Shown one piece after another: positions 18,383 through 26,508 of a DNA stretch of 64,000 nt. Position numbers and translations under genes: made by a program. A model generated the notes under the pieces. That model was not told where the DNA came from and made no database searches. It was given only the letters and a program-made list of their open reading frames with translations. The stretch covers positions 210,321-274,320 of the forward strand of contig NZ_JAAKZF010000003.1 of assembly GCF_011045125.1 (NCBI RefSeq), in the 5' to 3' direction. The stretch comes from Allomesorhizobium camelthorni (GTDB lineage: Bacteria > Pseudomonadota > Alphaproteobacteria > Rhizobiales > Rhizobiaceae). Positions within the stretch are counted from its first letter, which is position 1; every line of letters starts with the position of its first letter.

Positions 18383-19126
18383 ATGGCCGAAATCGTAACC
18401 GCCGCAATGGTCGTCATCGGCGACGAGATCCTGTCCGGGCGCACCAAGGACCGCAATATCGGCCACCTCGCCGACATCATGACGGCCATCGGCATCGACC
18501 TGAAGGAAGTCCGCATCGTACCGGACGAGGAGGACGAGATCGTCGCCGCAATCAACGCGCTGCGGGCGCGTTACACTTACGTCTTCACCACCGGCGGCAT
18601 CGGCCCGACGCATGACGACATCACCGCCGACGCCGTCGCGAAGGCCTTCGGCGTGCCCTGCGAATACGATGCAAAAGCCTACTCGATGCTGGCGGAGAGC
18701 TACGCCCAGCGCGCCATGGACTTCACCGATGCGCGCAAGCGCATGGCGCGCATGCCGCGCGGCGCGGAGCACATCGACAATCCGGTCTCGATCGCACCGG
18801 GTTTCCGGATAGGCAACGTCCATGTCATGGCGGGCGTGCCGGCGATCTTCCAGGCCATGCTCGACAATGTCCTACCGATGCTGAGGACCGGCACGAAGCT
18901 GCTCTCGGCCACCATCCAGTGCCCGTTCGGCGAAGGCACGATCGGCGGTCCGTTGGCGCAGATCCAGAAGGCGCACCCGGACACCATCATCGGCTCCTAT
19001 CCGAAATATCTCGACGGAAAATTCTGGACCGAACTGGTGGTGCGCGCGCGGGACACTGCGGCGCTGGAAGCGGCGCGCGCCGAGGTCGAGACCATGGTCG
19101 CGGGGCTTGCCAAGACTGGACAGTAA
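18383..19126 (+). CDS. competence/damage-inducible CinA-like molybdopterin-binding protein
   Basis: The 247-residue MoCF-biosynthesis domain starts [16 protein letters not shown] and has the [21 protein letters not shown] motif near residue 70-90. It covers the N-terminal (COG1058) half of CinA without the deamidase domain. Family members act on pyridine-nucleotide derivatives such as ADP-ribose, but that activity is not proven for this short form. GGAGAG precedes the ATG. Confidence 0.88.
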   Translation: MAEIVTAAMVVIGDEILSGRTKDRNIGHLADIMTAIGIDLKEVRIVPDEEDEIVAAINALRARYTYVFTTGGIGPTHDDITADAVAKAFGVPCEYDAKAYSMLAESYAQRAMDFTDARKRMARMPRGAEHIDNPVSIAPGFRIGNVHVMAGVPAIFQAMLDNVLPMLRTGTKLLSATIQCPFGEGTIGGPLAQIQKAHPDTIIGSYPKYLDGKFWTELVVRARDTAALEAARAEVETMVAGLAKTGQ

Positions 19127-19199
19127 TTGGGGCTGGCGGAACCGCGCGCGACCTATCATTGTTGTACTGAGAGGCCGGATCGCTTTTCAGGAGGCTGCC

Positions 19200-20039
19200 A
19201 TGCCGTTCAAGACGATCGTCGCCATCATCCAGAGCGCCGAAGACACCGACCGGGTGCTCGATTGCGCAGTTCCCCTTGCTGCACGTTTCGAGGGCCATGT
19301 GATCGGCGTCCATGCCGAGGCGCTGCCTGTCGCCTATGCCTCGACCATCGGTTTTCCCGACACCGAGTTCCTGCAGGCCACGGCCGACATGAACAAGGAG
19401 CGCTCCAAGAAGCTCGAGGGGCTGTTCCGGGCTCGCCTCGAGGCTGCGGGCCAGTCATTCGAATGGCGCGGGCTGGAGAGTTTTTCGGGCGATAGCGCGC
19501 TGTCGGGCATTTCCAGTGCGCGCTGCGCCGATCTGGTCGTCGCCGCCCAGCGCAATCCCGATGCCGATTCCGATGCGTCGACCGACATCGACACTCTGCT
19601 CTACGACGCCGGGCGGCCGGTGCTGGTCGTGCCGCATGCCGGGCCTTCGCTCAGTTCCTACAACCGCATCCTGATCGCCTGGAACGGCAGCCGCGAGGCG
19701 GCGCGCGCCGCCTTCGACGCTCTGCCCTTCATCGTCGAGGCGGAGCAGGTCGAGATACTGGTCATCGATCCGCCCGAGGATATCGAAGCCAATGCCGATG
19801 CCGGCGGCGCCGAGATTGCGGCCGCGCTTGCGCGCCATGGCGCCAATGTCGCCGTGGCGATGGAAGAATCCGACGGCCGCGCGGTCGACGATGTGATCCA
19901 GGACCGCGTCGGAGCCATCGGCGCCGACCTCTTGGTGATGGGCGCCTACAGCCATTCCTGGCTACGCGAATTGCTGTTCGGCGGCATAACCCGCACCGTG
20001 CTGCAATCGATGCCCGTCGCGACGTTCATGTCGCGTTGA
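19200..20039 (+). CDS. universal stress protein (two UspA domains)
   Basis: The 279-residue product has two UspA-like halves (about 1-145 and 155-279). The second ends LVMGAYSHSWLRELLFGGITRTVL, which contains the G-2x-G-9x-G(S/T)-type nucleotide loop in altered form. The first half has RPVLVVPHAG. AGGAGG lies 6 bases before the ATG. The stop lies inside the 3' end of the convergent sulfatase gene (14-base tail overlap). Confidence 0.9.
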   Translation: MPFKTIVAIIQSAEDTDRVLDCAVPLAARFEGHVIGVHAEALPVAYASTIGFPDTEFLQATADMNKERSKKLEGLFRARLEAAGQSFEWRGLESFSGDSALSGISSARCADLVVAAQRNPDADSDASTDIDTLLYDAGRPVLVVPHAGPSLSSYNRILIAWNGSREAARAAFDALPFIVEAEQVEILVIDPPEDIEANADAGGAEIAAALARHGANVAVAMEESDGRAVDDVIQDRVGAIGADLLVMGAYSHSWLRELLFGGITRTVLQSMPVATFMSR

Positions 20040-21792
20040 AGGTCTGCGGCACGTAATTGAGCTGTGCCGAGTGGAAGCGGCAATCGGCTGGAGGGCGGGC
20101 TACCCTCCAGCCGTCAGCAACTCCTTTGGCTGGCGCTGGCAGCATCGGGAAGGCGTGGCGCAACGCGCGCTCCGCCCGGATCAGGCGCATCTTCTCCGCG
20201 AAGATGTTCGCCGGATTGAACGATGGCGGGAACGAGCGCGGCGGGAACTCGTCGAAGGTCACCGCGAACTCGGCAACGTCGGCCATCACGCCGTACATCA
20301 CCTGTACGTGATTGAGCTGCCAGTCCCAGAAGGTGTTGGACGTGATGTCGGCGCGCTCGAAGGGGTCCTGGAACAGGTTGAAGATTTTCTGCATCCTGAG
20401 ATTGGTGAAGGGCTCCGCCCAGACGCCCATTGTCCCTTCCTTGCGCTGCTCCTCGAACACATACTTGTAGTCGCCCTGACGCATGGCCACGAGTTCCATA
20501 TCATCGTCGGTGTACCAGAATATGTCGCGCGCGCTCTCCACGCCATTGTTGTCGCCGACCGTGCCGGTGACCGACGTCAGAAACTCGGACTGGTCGTAGC
20601 CGTCCAGATGCACCTTGTAGTCGGTATCGTTGAGCGTCGCGCCGGCCTTCAACTGCTCGGCAATGTCCGGATTGCCGGCGATCGTGGCGAGCGTCGGGAT
20701 CCAGTCGTTATGGCTCATCAGCTCGTTGGTGACCGTGCCGGGAGCGATGTGGCCGGGCCAACGCACCAGCGCCGGCACCCGGAAGGCGCCTTCCCAGTTC
20801 GTGTTCTTCTCCGAGCGGAACGGAGTCATCGCGCCGTCCGGCCAGGTATTCATGTGCGGCCCGTTGTCGGAGCTGTAGACCACGATGGTGTTGTCGGCGA
20901 CGCCCATCTCGTCGAGCGCGTCGAGCAGCGAGCCGACCGTTTCGTCATGCTCGATCATGCCGTCGATGTATTCGCTGTCGCCGTGCTGGTAGCGGCCGCG
21001 GTGCTCCGGGCGCACATGGGTGCGCAGGTGCATGCGCGTCGAGTTGTACCAGACGAAGAACGGCTGACCGGCTTCGTTCTGGCGCTTCATGAAGTCGATT
21101 GCGGCGGCGGAGGTCTCGTCGTCGACGGTCTCCATGCGCTTCTTTGTCAGCGGCCCGGTGTCCTCGATCGTCTGCATGCCAACCTTGCCGAAGCGCGGAT
21201 CGACCGTTTCGTCATCGACATCGGCGGCCTTGGTCCTGAGCACGCCGCGCGGGCCGAACTTCGCCAGGTATTCCGGGTCTTTCGGGTAATCCGGCAGCTC
21301 GGGCTCTTCCTCGGCGTTGAGATGATAGAGGTTGCCGAAGAACTCGTCGAAGCCGTTGACCGTCGGCAGCGACGGGTTGCGATCGCCGACATGGTTCTTG
21401 CCGAACTGGCCGGTGGCGTAGCCGAGGCTCTTCATCACCGTGCCGACCGTGGGATCGAGTTGGCTGATCCCCATCGGCGCGCCGGGGAAGCCGACCTTGG
21501 TCAGGCCGGTGCGCAGGCCGTGCTGGCCGGTCAGGAATGCCGCGCGGCCGGCGGTGCAGCTCTGCTCTCCGTAATAATGCAGGAAGCGGATGCCCTCCTC
21601 GGCGATGCGATCGATGTTGGGCGTGGTGTAGCCCATCAGGCCGTCGCTGTAGGCGCTGACATTGGCGACGCCGATGTCGTCGCCAAAGATGACGAGGATG
21701 TTCGGCTTCTCCTCCTGGGCGCTTGCGGCGGACGACATAGTCGTGCCCACCACCGCCAGCAGAATGGCGCCAAGTATATTGCGCATTACCAT
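20026..21792 (-). CDS. arylsulfatase (secreted, S1 family)
   Basis: The 588-residue product has an N-terminal signal peptide (residues 2-24, ending SSAASAQE). The metal site opens with ILVIFGDDIGVANVS. The formylglycine motif is CTAGRAAFLTG near residue 78, where Cys is converted to formylglycine; the usual third-position Pro is Ala. HNDWIPTLATIAG and SSDNGPHMNTW are further family marks. The ATG at 21792 is preferred since GGAGG lies 5 bases upstream, although ATG 21804 is in frame. It cleaves sulfate esters, probably in the periplasm; no maturase gene is seen nearby. Confidence 0.9.
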   Translation of the reverse strand: MVMRNILGAILLAVVGTTMSSAASAQEEKPNILVIFGDDIGVANVSAYSDGLMGYTTPNIDRIAEEGIRFLHYYGEQSCTAGRAAFLTGQHGLRTGLTKVGFPGAPMGISQLDPTVGTVMKSLGYATGQFGKNHVGDRNPSLPTVNGFDEFFGNLYHLNAEEEPELPDYPKDPEYLAKFGPRGVLRTKAADVDDETVDPRFGKVGMQTIEDTGPLTKKRMETVDDETSAAAIDFMKRQNEAGQPFFVWYNSTRMHLRTHVRPEHRGRYQHGDSEYIDGMIEHDETVGSLLDALDEMGVADNTIVVYSSDNGPHMNTWPDGAMTPFRSEKNTNWEGAFRVPALVRWPGHIAPGTVTNELMSHNDWIPTLATIAGNPDIAEQLKAGATLNDTDYKVHLDGYDQSEFLTSVTGTVGDNNGVESARDIFWYTDDDMELVAMRQGDYKYVFEEQRKEGTMGVWAEPFTNLRMQKIFNLFQDPFERADITSNTFWDWQLNHVQVMYGVMADVAEFAVTFDEFPPRSFPPSFNPANIFAEKMRLIRAERALRHAFPMLPAPAKGVADGWRVARPPADCRFHSAQLNYVPQTFNAT

Positions 21793-22188
21793 CTGTGCCT
21801 CCATCTCTTTCAGGATTCGCCGCCGCCCATCGCTCCTGGACCTGAAGTGTGGGCCCAGTTGCCACAATCGATGATATGCCTTGCAGGGGTACTTGCAATC
21901 TGAATTCGATGCTCTTGCCCGAGCCACCGACCTGATCGCCAGCGTCCCGAGCGACACACCGGAAACCCCCGCGCCGGAATGCATAATTTTCCCCTTCCGG
22001 TCCCATGCCGGAGATCACGGTTGCATAGCTATGGCACCCGCGGCTCGATGCCGATCCAGCGCATCGCTGGCTGCGCGGGTGCGTTCAGGACGTTTGCGGG
22101 GGACAGCTCGCTAGCCAGCGGTCTCGAACTGTGTGGTTGCGATCTTGGTCGTATGGACGGCTGTCCCGAATATTAAGGAGAACATTCG
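21793..22188. other. 396-base intergenic region
   Basis: The region lies between the divergent sulfatase and alpha/beta hydrolase genes. Short open frames here have poor codon use and no ribosome sites. It must hold both promoters. No clear repeats, hairpins or RNA genes were seen. Confidence 0.5.
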
Positions 22189-23010
22189 ATGTCGTGGAAA
22201 CTCGATGAGACCGTGCAAACATCTGCGGGTACGGTGGCAGCGGGCCGACTTGGTAGCGGGCCCGCGCTCGTGCTCGCCCACGGCTGGCCGTGGTCTTCGT
22301 TCTCATGGCATCGGATCATTCCGGACCTTGCAAGGCGGTATCGCGTCCATTGGTACGATATGCCCGGATACGGGCGATCAGCCAAAGACGCGGAGCAGCG
22401 CACGTCGCTCGACGTTCAAGGGAAAGTGTTCGCCGAGATGCTTGCGCATTGGGACCTCGACCAGCCCATGGTCGTTGCCCACGATATGGGTGGAGCGACG
22501 ACGTTGCGGGCGCATTTGCTGCATGGCTGCGACTTCGACCGGTATGTTCTGATGAATGTCGTTGCGATGCGCCCCTGGGGATCAGAGTTCGTCGATCATG
22601 TCGGTCGCCATGTGGATGCCTTTCTAGGCCTGCCGCCGCATATCCACCGAGCGGTCGTGGAGGCCTATATCAAGGGGGCGATCGTCAACGACATCGATAC
22701 CGGAGATTTTGAAAAGCTTGTCGAGCCTTGGCTTTCCGAAGAGGGACGAGGAAGCTTCTATCGGCAATTCGCGCAAGCCGATGAAAAATATACCGCCGAG
22801 ATCGAGCCGATGTTCGGGGATATCCGCTGCCCGGTCAAAATCATCTGGGGCGAGGACGATCCCTGGATCCCGCTGGAGCGAGGCAAAGCGTTTCATTCGC
22901 TGATCCCGCAGGCCTCGTTTGAAACATTGCCTGGCGTCGGCCACTTGCCCCAGCTCGAAGCCCCGCATCTCGTTCTGAAGCGGCTGAACGCGTTTCTGGA
23001 GCGGTCCTGA
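22189..23010 (+). CDS. alpha/beta hydrolase, dehalogenase/epoxide-hydrolase type
   Basis: The 273-residue product has oxyanion motif LAHGWPWSSFSW near residue 30. The nucleophile elbow is VVAHDMGGATTL near residue 97, so the nucleophile is Asp rather than Ser. This is the arrangement of haloalkane/haloacetate dehalogenases and epoxide hydrolases. A late acid lies in IIWGEDDPWIP and the catalytic His in LPGVGHLPQLEAP. AAGGAGA precedes the ATG. Substrate not predictable. Confidence 0.88.
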   Translation: MSWKLDETVQTSAGTVAAGRLGSGPALVLAHGWPWSSFSWHRIIPDLARRYRVHWYDMPGYGRSAKDAEQRTSLDVQGKVFAEMLAHWDLDQPMVVAHDMGGATTLRAHLLHGCDFDRYVLMNVVAMRPWGSEFVDHVGRHVDAFLGLPPHIHRAVVEAYIKGAIVNDIDTGDFEKLVEPWLSEEGRGSFYRQFAQADEKYTAEIEPMFGDIRCPVKIIWGEDDPWIPLERGKAFHSLIPQASFETLPGVGHLPQLEAPHLVLKRLNAFLERS

Positions 23011-23128
23011 GCACCCGCATATCACCGCCCGGCGGAAGCGCTTGCCAAGACCCGGCCTTTCCGGTTAATTCCGCCCGCATTCCCTGATCTTCCGCGCTTT
23101 GCTGGCGCGCCACCGGAGTGCGCACAAA

Positions 23129-23626
23129 ATGTCCCTTCCCGACAAGGCCTTTCCCGTTTCCTGGGACCAGTTTCACCGCGACGCGCGGGCGCTTGCCTGG
23201 CGTCTCGCCGGCGCCAACGGCCAGTGGAAAGCCATCGTCTGCATCACCCGCGGCGGGCTGGTTCCCGCCGCCATCATTTCGCGCGAGCTCGGCATCCGTG
23301 TCATCGAGACGGTCTGCGTCGCGTCGTATCACGACTACACCTCGCAGGGTCAGCTCAACATCCTCAAGGAGGTCACGCCGACGCTGGTCGAAAACGACGG
23401 CGAAGGCGTGCTGATCATCGACGACCTGACCGATACCGGAAAGACGGCGGCGATCGTCCGCGCCATGATGCCCAAGGCGCATTTCGCCACCGTTTATGCA
23501 AAACCCAAGGGTCGGCCGCTGGTCGACACGTTCGTTACCGAAGTGTCGCAGGACACCTGGATCTACTTCCCCTGGGACATGGGCTTCACCTATCAGAAGC
23601 CGATCGCCGACGACCACGCCGGCTGA
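23129..23626 (+). CDS. gpt: xanthine phosphoribosyltransferase
   Basis: The 165-residue product salvages xanthine/guanine with PRPP. The PRPP-binding signature is [14 protein letters not shown] near residue 95-108. The N-terminal [17 protein letters not shown] and [18 protein letters not shown] match bacterial Gpt. The ATG at 23129 fits the family start. A weak GGAG lies about 10 bases upstream. Confidence 0.93.
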   Translation: MSLPDKAFPVSWDQFHRDARALAWRLAGANGQWKAIVCITRGGLVPAAIISRELGIRVIETVCVASYHDYTSQGQLNILKEVTPTLVENDGEGVLIIDDLTDTGKTAAIVRAMMPKAHFATVYAKPKGRPLVDTFVTEVSQDTWIYFPWDMGFTYQKPIADDHAG

Positions 23627-23786
23627 ACCGCCCCCCAAACACCATCGCCGCGCGCGAAAATGCGGCTTTTTGCCCGCCGATGCAGCCTTTCGGCGTCTGG
23701 ATGGTTTATTTTTCACTACTAATACACATATTTAGCCGTAATATTCTTGAGACGGCAAACGAATCGGACTGGGACCCGGCGCCTCG

Positions 23787-24278
23787 ATGTTCATCAGTCA
23801 CCAAAAGCGGAACCACCTCGCGGAAAGGATAAGACGCCTGTTCGGCGCCATGCCTTGCCGTGTGCAGGTGGCCGCGCTGCCGTGGCGCAGGACCGCCCAG
23901 GGCGTCGAGGTCATGCTCATCACCAGCCGCGACACCGGCCGCTGGGTCATTCCGAAAGGCTGGCCCGAAGGCCAGGAGGATCTGTACGAGGCGGCCGCCC
24001 GCGAGGCGGCCGAGGAAGCCGGCCTTTCCGGCTCGGTCTCGCGCTTCGAGATCGGCCGCTACTATTACGGCAAACGCCAGCCCTCCGGCATGGAGGCGCG
24101 CTGCGAGGTTCTGGTCTTCCCGATGGAGATCGACCAGGTCGCCGAAAAATGGCCCGAGCGGAAGAAGCGCAAGCGCAAGTGGTTTTCGCCTCAGGCTGCC
24201 GCGGCAGTGGTGCGCGAACGCGACCTTGGCGAACTGATTTCCGCGTTCGGCGTTAATCCACGGGAATCTGCTGCCTGA
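23787..24278 (+). CDS. NUDIX hydrolase
   Basis: The 163-residue product carries the Nudix box as GWPEGQEDLYEAAAREAAEEAG, near residues 58-79, with the REAAEE metal ligands. The RWVIPKGWPEG lead-in and the basic KKRKRKWF tail resemble diphosphoinositol-polyphosphate/dinucleotide hydrolases of the DIPP type. Substrate unproven. Upstream is an AT-rich stretch (23700-23750) that may hold its promoter. Confidence 0.92.
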   Translation: MFISHQKRNHLAERIRRLFGAMPCRVQVAALPWRRTAQGVEVMLITSRDTGRWVIPKGWPEGQEDLYEAAAREAAEEAGLSGSVSRFEIGRYYYGKRQPSGMEARCEVLVFPMEIDQVAEKWPERKKRKRKWFSPQAAAAVVRERDLGELISAFGVNPRESAA

Positions 24279-24380
24279 ACAGGCTCGTCCGTACCTTCCG
24301 ACTTGTCCGCAGCCAGACCTTTCCCCTAGCTAGAGCGCGCGGGATCGCCGTGCCGCGTGTTTGAATCGTCAGGACGGGTC

Positions 24381-25934
24381 ATGGCCGACATAACAGCAGC
24401 AAGCCGCAAGGCGACCCTCGACAAGGATCTGGATAAGCTCAGCCATGTCGAGGAAGCCGCGACCTTCGTGGCGCGCGGCCTCGTCGCGCCCGGCCTCGCG
24501 CTGCTGTTCATGGCCGCCGTGGCGGCCGCGGCCGCCATATATGCCTTCGACGAGCCGCGCGCGATCTTCATCGTCGCCGCGGCGGCGATCGGCGCCTATA
24601 TGGCGCTCAACATCGGCGCCAACGACGTCGCCAACAATGTCGGCCCGGCGGTCGGCGCGAAGGCGCTCACCATGACCGGCGCGCTGGTCATCGCGGCGAT
24701 CTTCGAGATCGCCGGCGCCCTGATCGCCGGCGGCGACGTTGTCGAAACCATTTCCAAGGGCATCATCGACCCTGCGGCCGCCGCCGGTCCGACCGCCTTC
24801 ATGCGCCTGATGCTGGCCGCGCTGATCTCGTCGGCGCTCTGGGTCCATATCGCGACCTGGATCGGCGCTCCGGTCTCGACCACCCATGCTATCGTCGGCG
24901 GTGTCTTCGGGGCCGGCATCGCAGCGGCAGGGCTGGCCTCGGTCAACTGGCCGGTAATGGGCGCCATTGCGGCAAGCTGGGTGATCTCGCCCGTCCTCGG
25001 CGGCCTGGTGGCGGCTCTCTTCCTCGCCTTCATCAAGTCCGCCATCATCTACCAGGACGACAAGATTTCGGCCGCCCGGCGCTGGGTGCCGCTGCTCATC
25101 GGCGTGATGGCCGGCTCCTTCGCGGCCTATCTCTGCACCAAAGGGCTGGGCCGCATCCTCGACATCTCCGCCTACGATCTGGCGGCCGTCGGCATTTTAA
25201 GCTTCGCGCTGTTCTGGGGACTCTCGCAATATTACGTGAACCGCGCATCGGTCGGCATGGAAAACCGCAACCAGTCGCTACGCAAGCTGTTCAGGCTGCC
25301 GCTGATCGTCTCGGCGGCCCTGCTTTCGTTCGCGCATGGCGCCAATGACGTGGCCAATGCGGTCGGCCCGCTCGCCGCGATCGTGCACACGGCTCATTCC
25401 GGCACGATTTCCGGCAGCGTCGAAATCCCGCTATGGGTGATGGTCATCGGCGCGCTCGGCATCTCTTTCGGCCTGCTGCTGTTCGGCCCAAAACTCATCC
25501 GCATGGTCGGCGAGCAGATCACCAAGCTTAATCCGATGCGGGCCTTCTGCGTAGCGCTTTCGGCGGCGCTCACCGTCATCGTCGCCTCCTGGTTCGGCCT
25601 GCCAGTCAGTTCCACCCATATCGCCGTCGGCGCGGTATTCGGCGTCGGCTTCTTCCGCGAATGGTACACGGCCAAGTCGCGGCGCAGGCAGGCTTATATG
25701 GAACGCAAGAACCAGCGCTGGGTCGCCGAGCGGCGATCGGACGGCGGCGAGAAAAGGATCGTCGGCAAGGCGCGCGAAATACACAGCAAGGCCTCGCGCG
25801 AGGAAATCGCCCGCCGCAAGCTGGTGCGCCGCGCCCACGTCACCACCATCGTCGCCGCCTGGGTCACCACCGTGCCCGCCGCAGCCCTTCTGGCCGCGGG
25901 CGTTTTCCTCGGTCTCGGCCTGCTCGGCCGCTGA
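24381..25934 (+). CDS. pit: inorganic phosphate transporter, PiT family
   Basis: The 517-residue product has about ten to twelve membrane spans. Two PiT signatures are present: NIGANDVANNVGPAVGAKALT near residue 78 and AHGANDVANAVGPLAAI near residue 322, the inverted repeat of the family. A charged cytoplasmic stretch near residues 425-490 separates the last spans. It carries metal-phosphate with protons across the inner membrane. AGGACG precedes the ATG. No PhoU-like gene is adjacent. Confidence 0.93.
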   Translation: MADITAASRKATLDKDLDKLSHVEEAATFVARGLVAPGLALLFMAAVAAAAAIYAFDEPRAIFIVAAAAIGAYMALNIGANDVANNVGPAVGAKALTMTGALVIAAIFEIAGALIAGGDVVETISKGIIDPAAAAGPTAFMRLMLAALISSALWVHIATWIGAPVSTTHAIVGGVFGAGIAAAGLASVNWPVMGAIAASWVISPVLGGLVAALFLAFIKSAIIYQDDKISAARRWVPLLIGVMAGSFAAYLCTKGLGRILDISAYDLAAVGILSFALFWGLSQYYVNRASVGMENRNQSLRKLFRLPLIVSAALLSFAHGANDVANAVGPLAAIVHTAHSGTISGSVEIPLWVMVIGALGISFGLLLFGPKLIRMVGEQITKLNPMRAFCVALSAALTVIVASWFGLPVSSTHIAVGAVFGVGFFREWYTAKSRRRQAYMERKNQRWVAERRSDGGEKRIVGKAREIHSKASREEIARRKLVRRAHVTTIVAAWVTTVPAAALLAAGVFLGLGLLGR

Positions 25935-26227
25935 CCGGCGCTCGGCGCTGATTTTTCTCCCCGCTATCCACATTCACGGCCCACAACATGTTGGGGTCAT
26001 AAAACTTACAGAAACGAACCCTTGACGGGCGAAAGCGAGTCGCCTTTTATGGGTCATGCGCTCCGAGTATGAGGCGCGGCCGGCGGTGACAGCACCGGTC
26101 TTTTTCCCGGATTTCCCATGCGTTCTGGCGGACCGGCCCGTTTCGGCGGCGGGTCGACGCACGGGATTTCTGCGGGCGTTTTTCGCGTCTGGCATAAAAT
26201 TGTGACACTGGAATAAATCGTCTGTTA
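25935..26227. other. intergenic region after pit
   Basis: Nearly 300 bases hold no gene with acceptable codon use on either strand. The sequence becomes AT-rich near 26190-26245, where the nrdJ promoter is expected. A TTGTGA (about 26200) with TGTTAA 17 bases later is a possible weak -35/-10 pair. Confidence 0.4.
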
Positions 26228-26243
26228 ACACTATATTTAGCGT
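26228..26243. promoter_or_regulatory. NrdR box (upstream copy)
   Basis: The 16 bases ACACTATATTTAGCGT match the NrdR operator consensus ACACwATATwTwGTGT at nearly every position. NrdR represses ribonucleotide reductase genes, and this site lies upstream of nrdJ in the likely promoter. Confidence 0.65.
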
Positions 26244-26402
26244 TTGCAGCGATGCTTGAACACCAGATAGAGTGAAGCTTCCCAATTGGGAGACTCACGA
26301 TCAGGCATCGAAGAAAGCGCTGCGGTTTTCGCCGGAGGGGAACCGCCGGCCGCCGGAATCGGCGGGAAAGCGGTTGCGGCGGAGATTGAAGAGTTGGGGG
26401 AC

Positions 26403-26467
26403 GCCGGCCCGGACAAAGGCCGGCATTTGAAGGACACGCACCTTCATGCGGATATCACGAGGGTATC
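26403..26467 (+). promoter_or_regulatory. structured 5' leader of nrdJ (three stem-loops)
   Basis: Three hairpins follow each other: 26403-26409 with 26418-26424 (7 bp), 26429-26433 with 26441-26445 (5 bp), and 26450-26454 with 26463-26467 (5 bp). They lie in a leader of some 200 bases if transcription starts near 26250. I do not recognise a known riboswitch. Confidence 0.35.
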
Positions 26468-26476
26468 CGGTGGATA

Positions 26477-26492
26477 GGTGCTATATATAGGG
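26477..26492. promoter_or_regulatory. second NrdR-like box close to the nrdJ start
   Basis: The core CTATATATAG is a perfect palindrome identical to the NrdR core, while the outer bases match poorly. It lies 17-32 bases before the nrdJ ATG and 249 bases from the other box. Confidence 0.45.
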
Positions 26493-26508
26493 ACTGAAGG
26501 GCAGACCA

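Noticed and set aside
20071..21903. A 610-residue plus-strand frame antisense to the sulfatase
   Set aside because: Shadow of a GC-rich gene; no ribosome site or motif.
26244..26508. Cobalamin riboswitch in the nrdJ leader
   Set aside because: The hairpins are there, but I could not find the conserved B12-box or the usual core order; kept only as an unknown structured leader.
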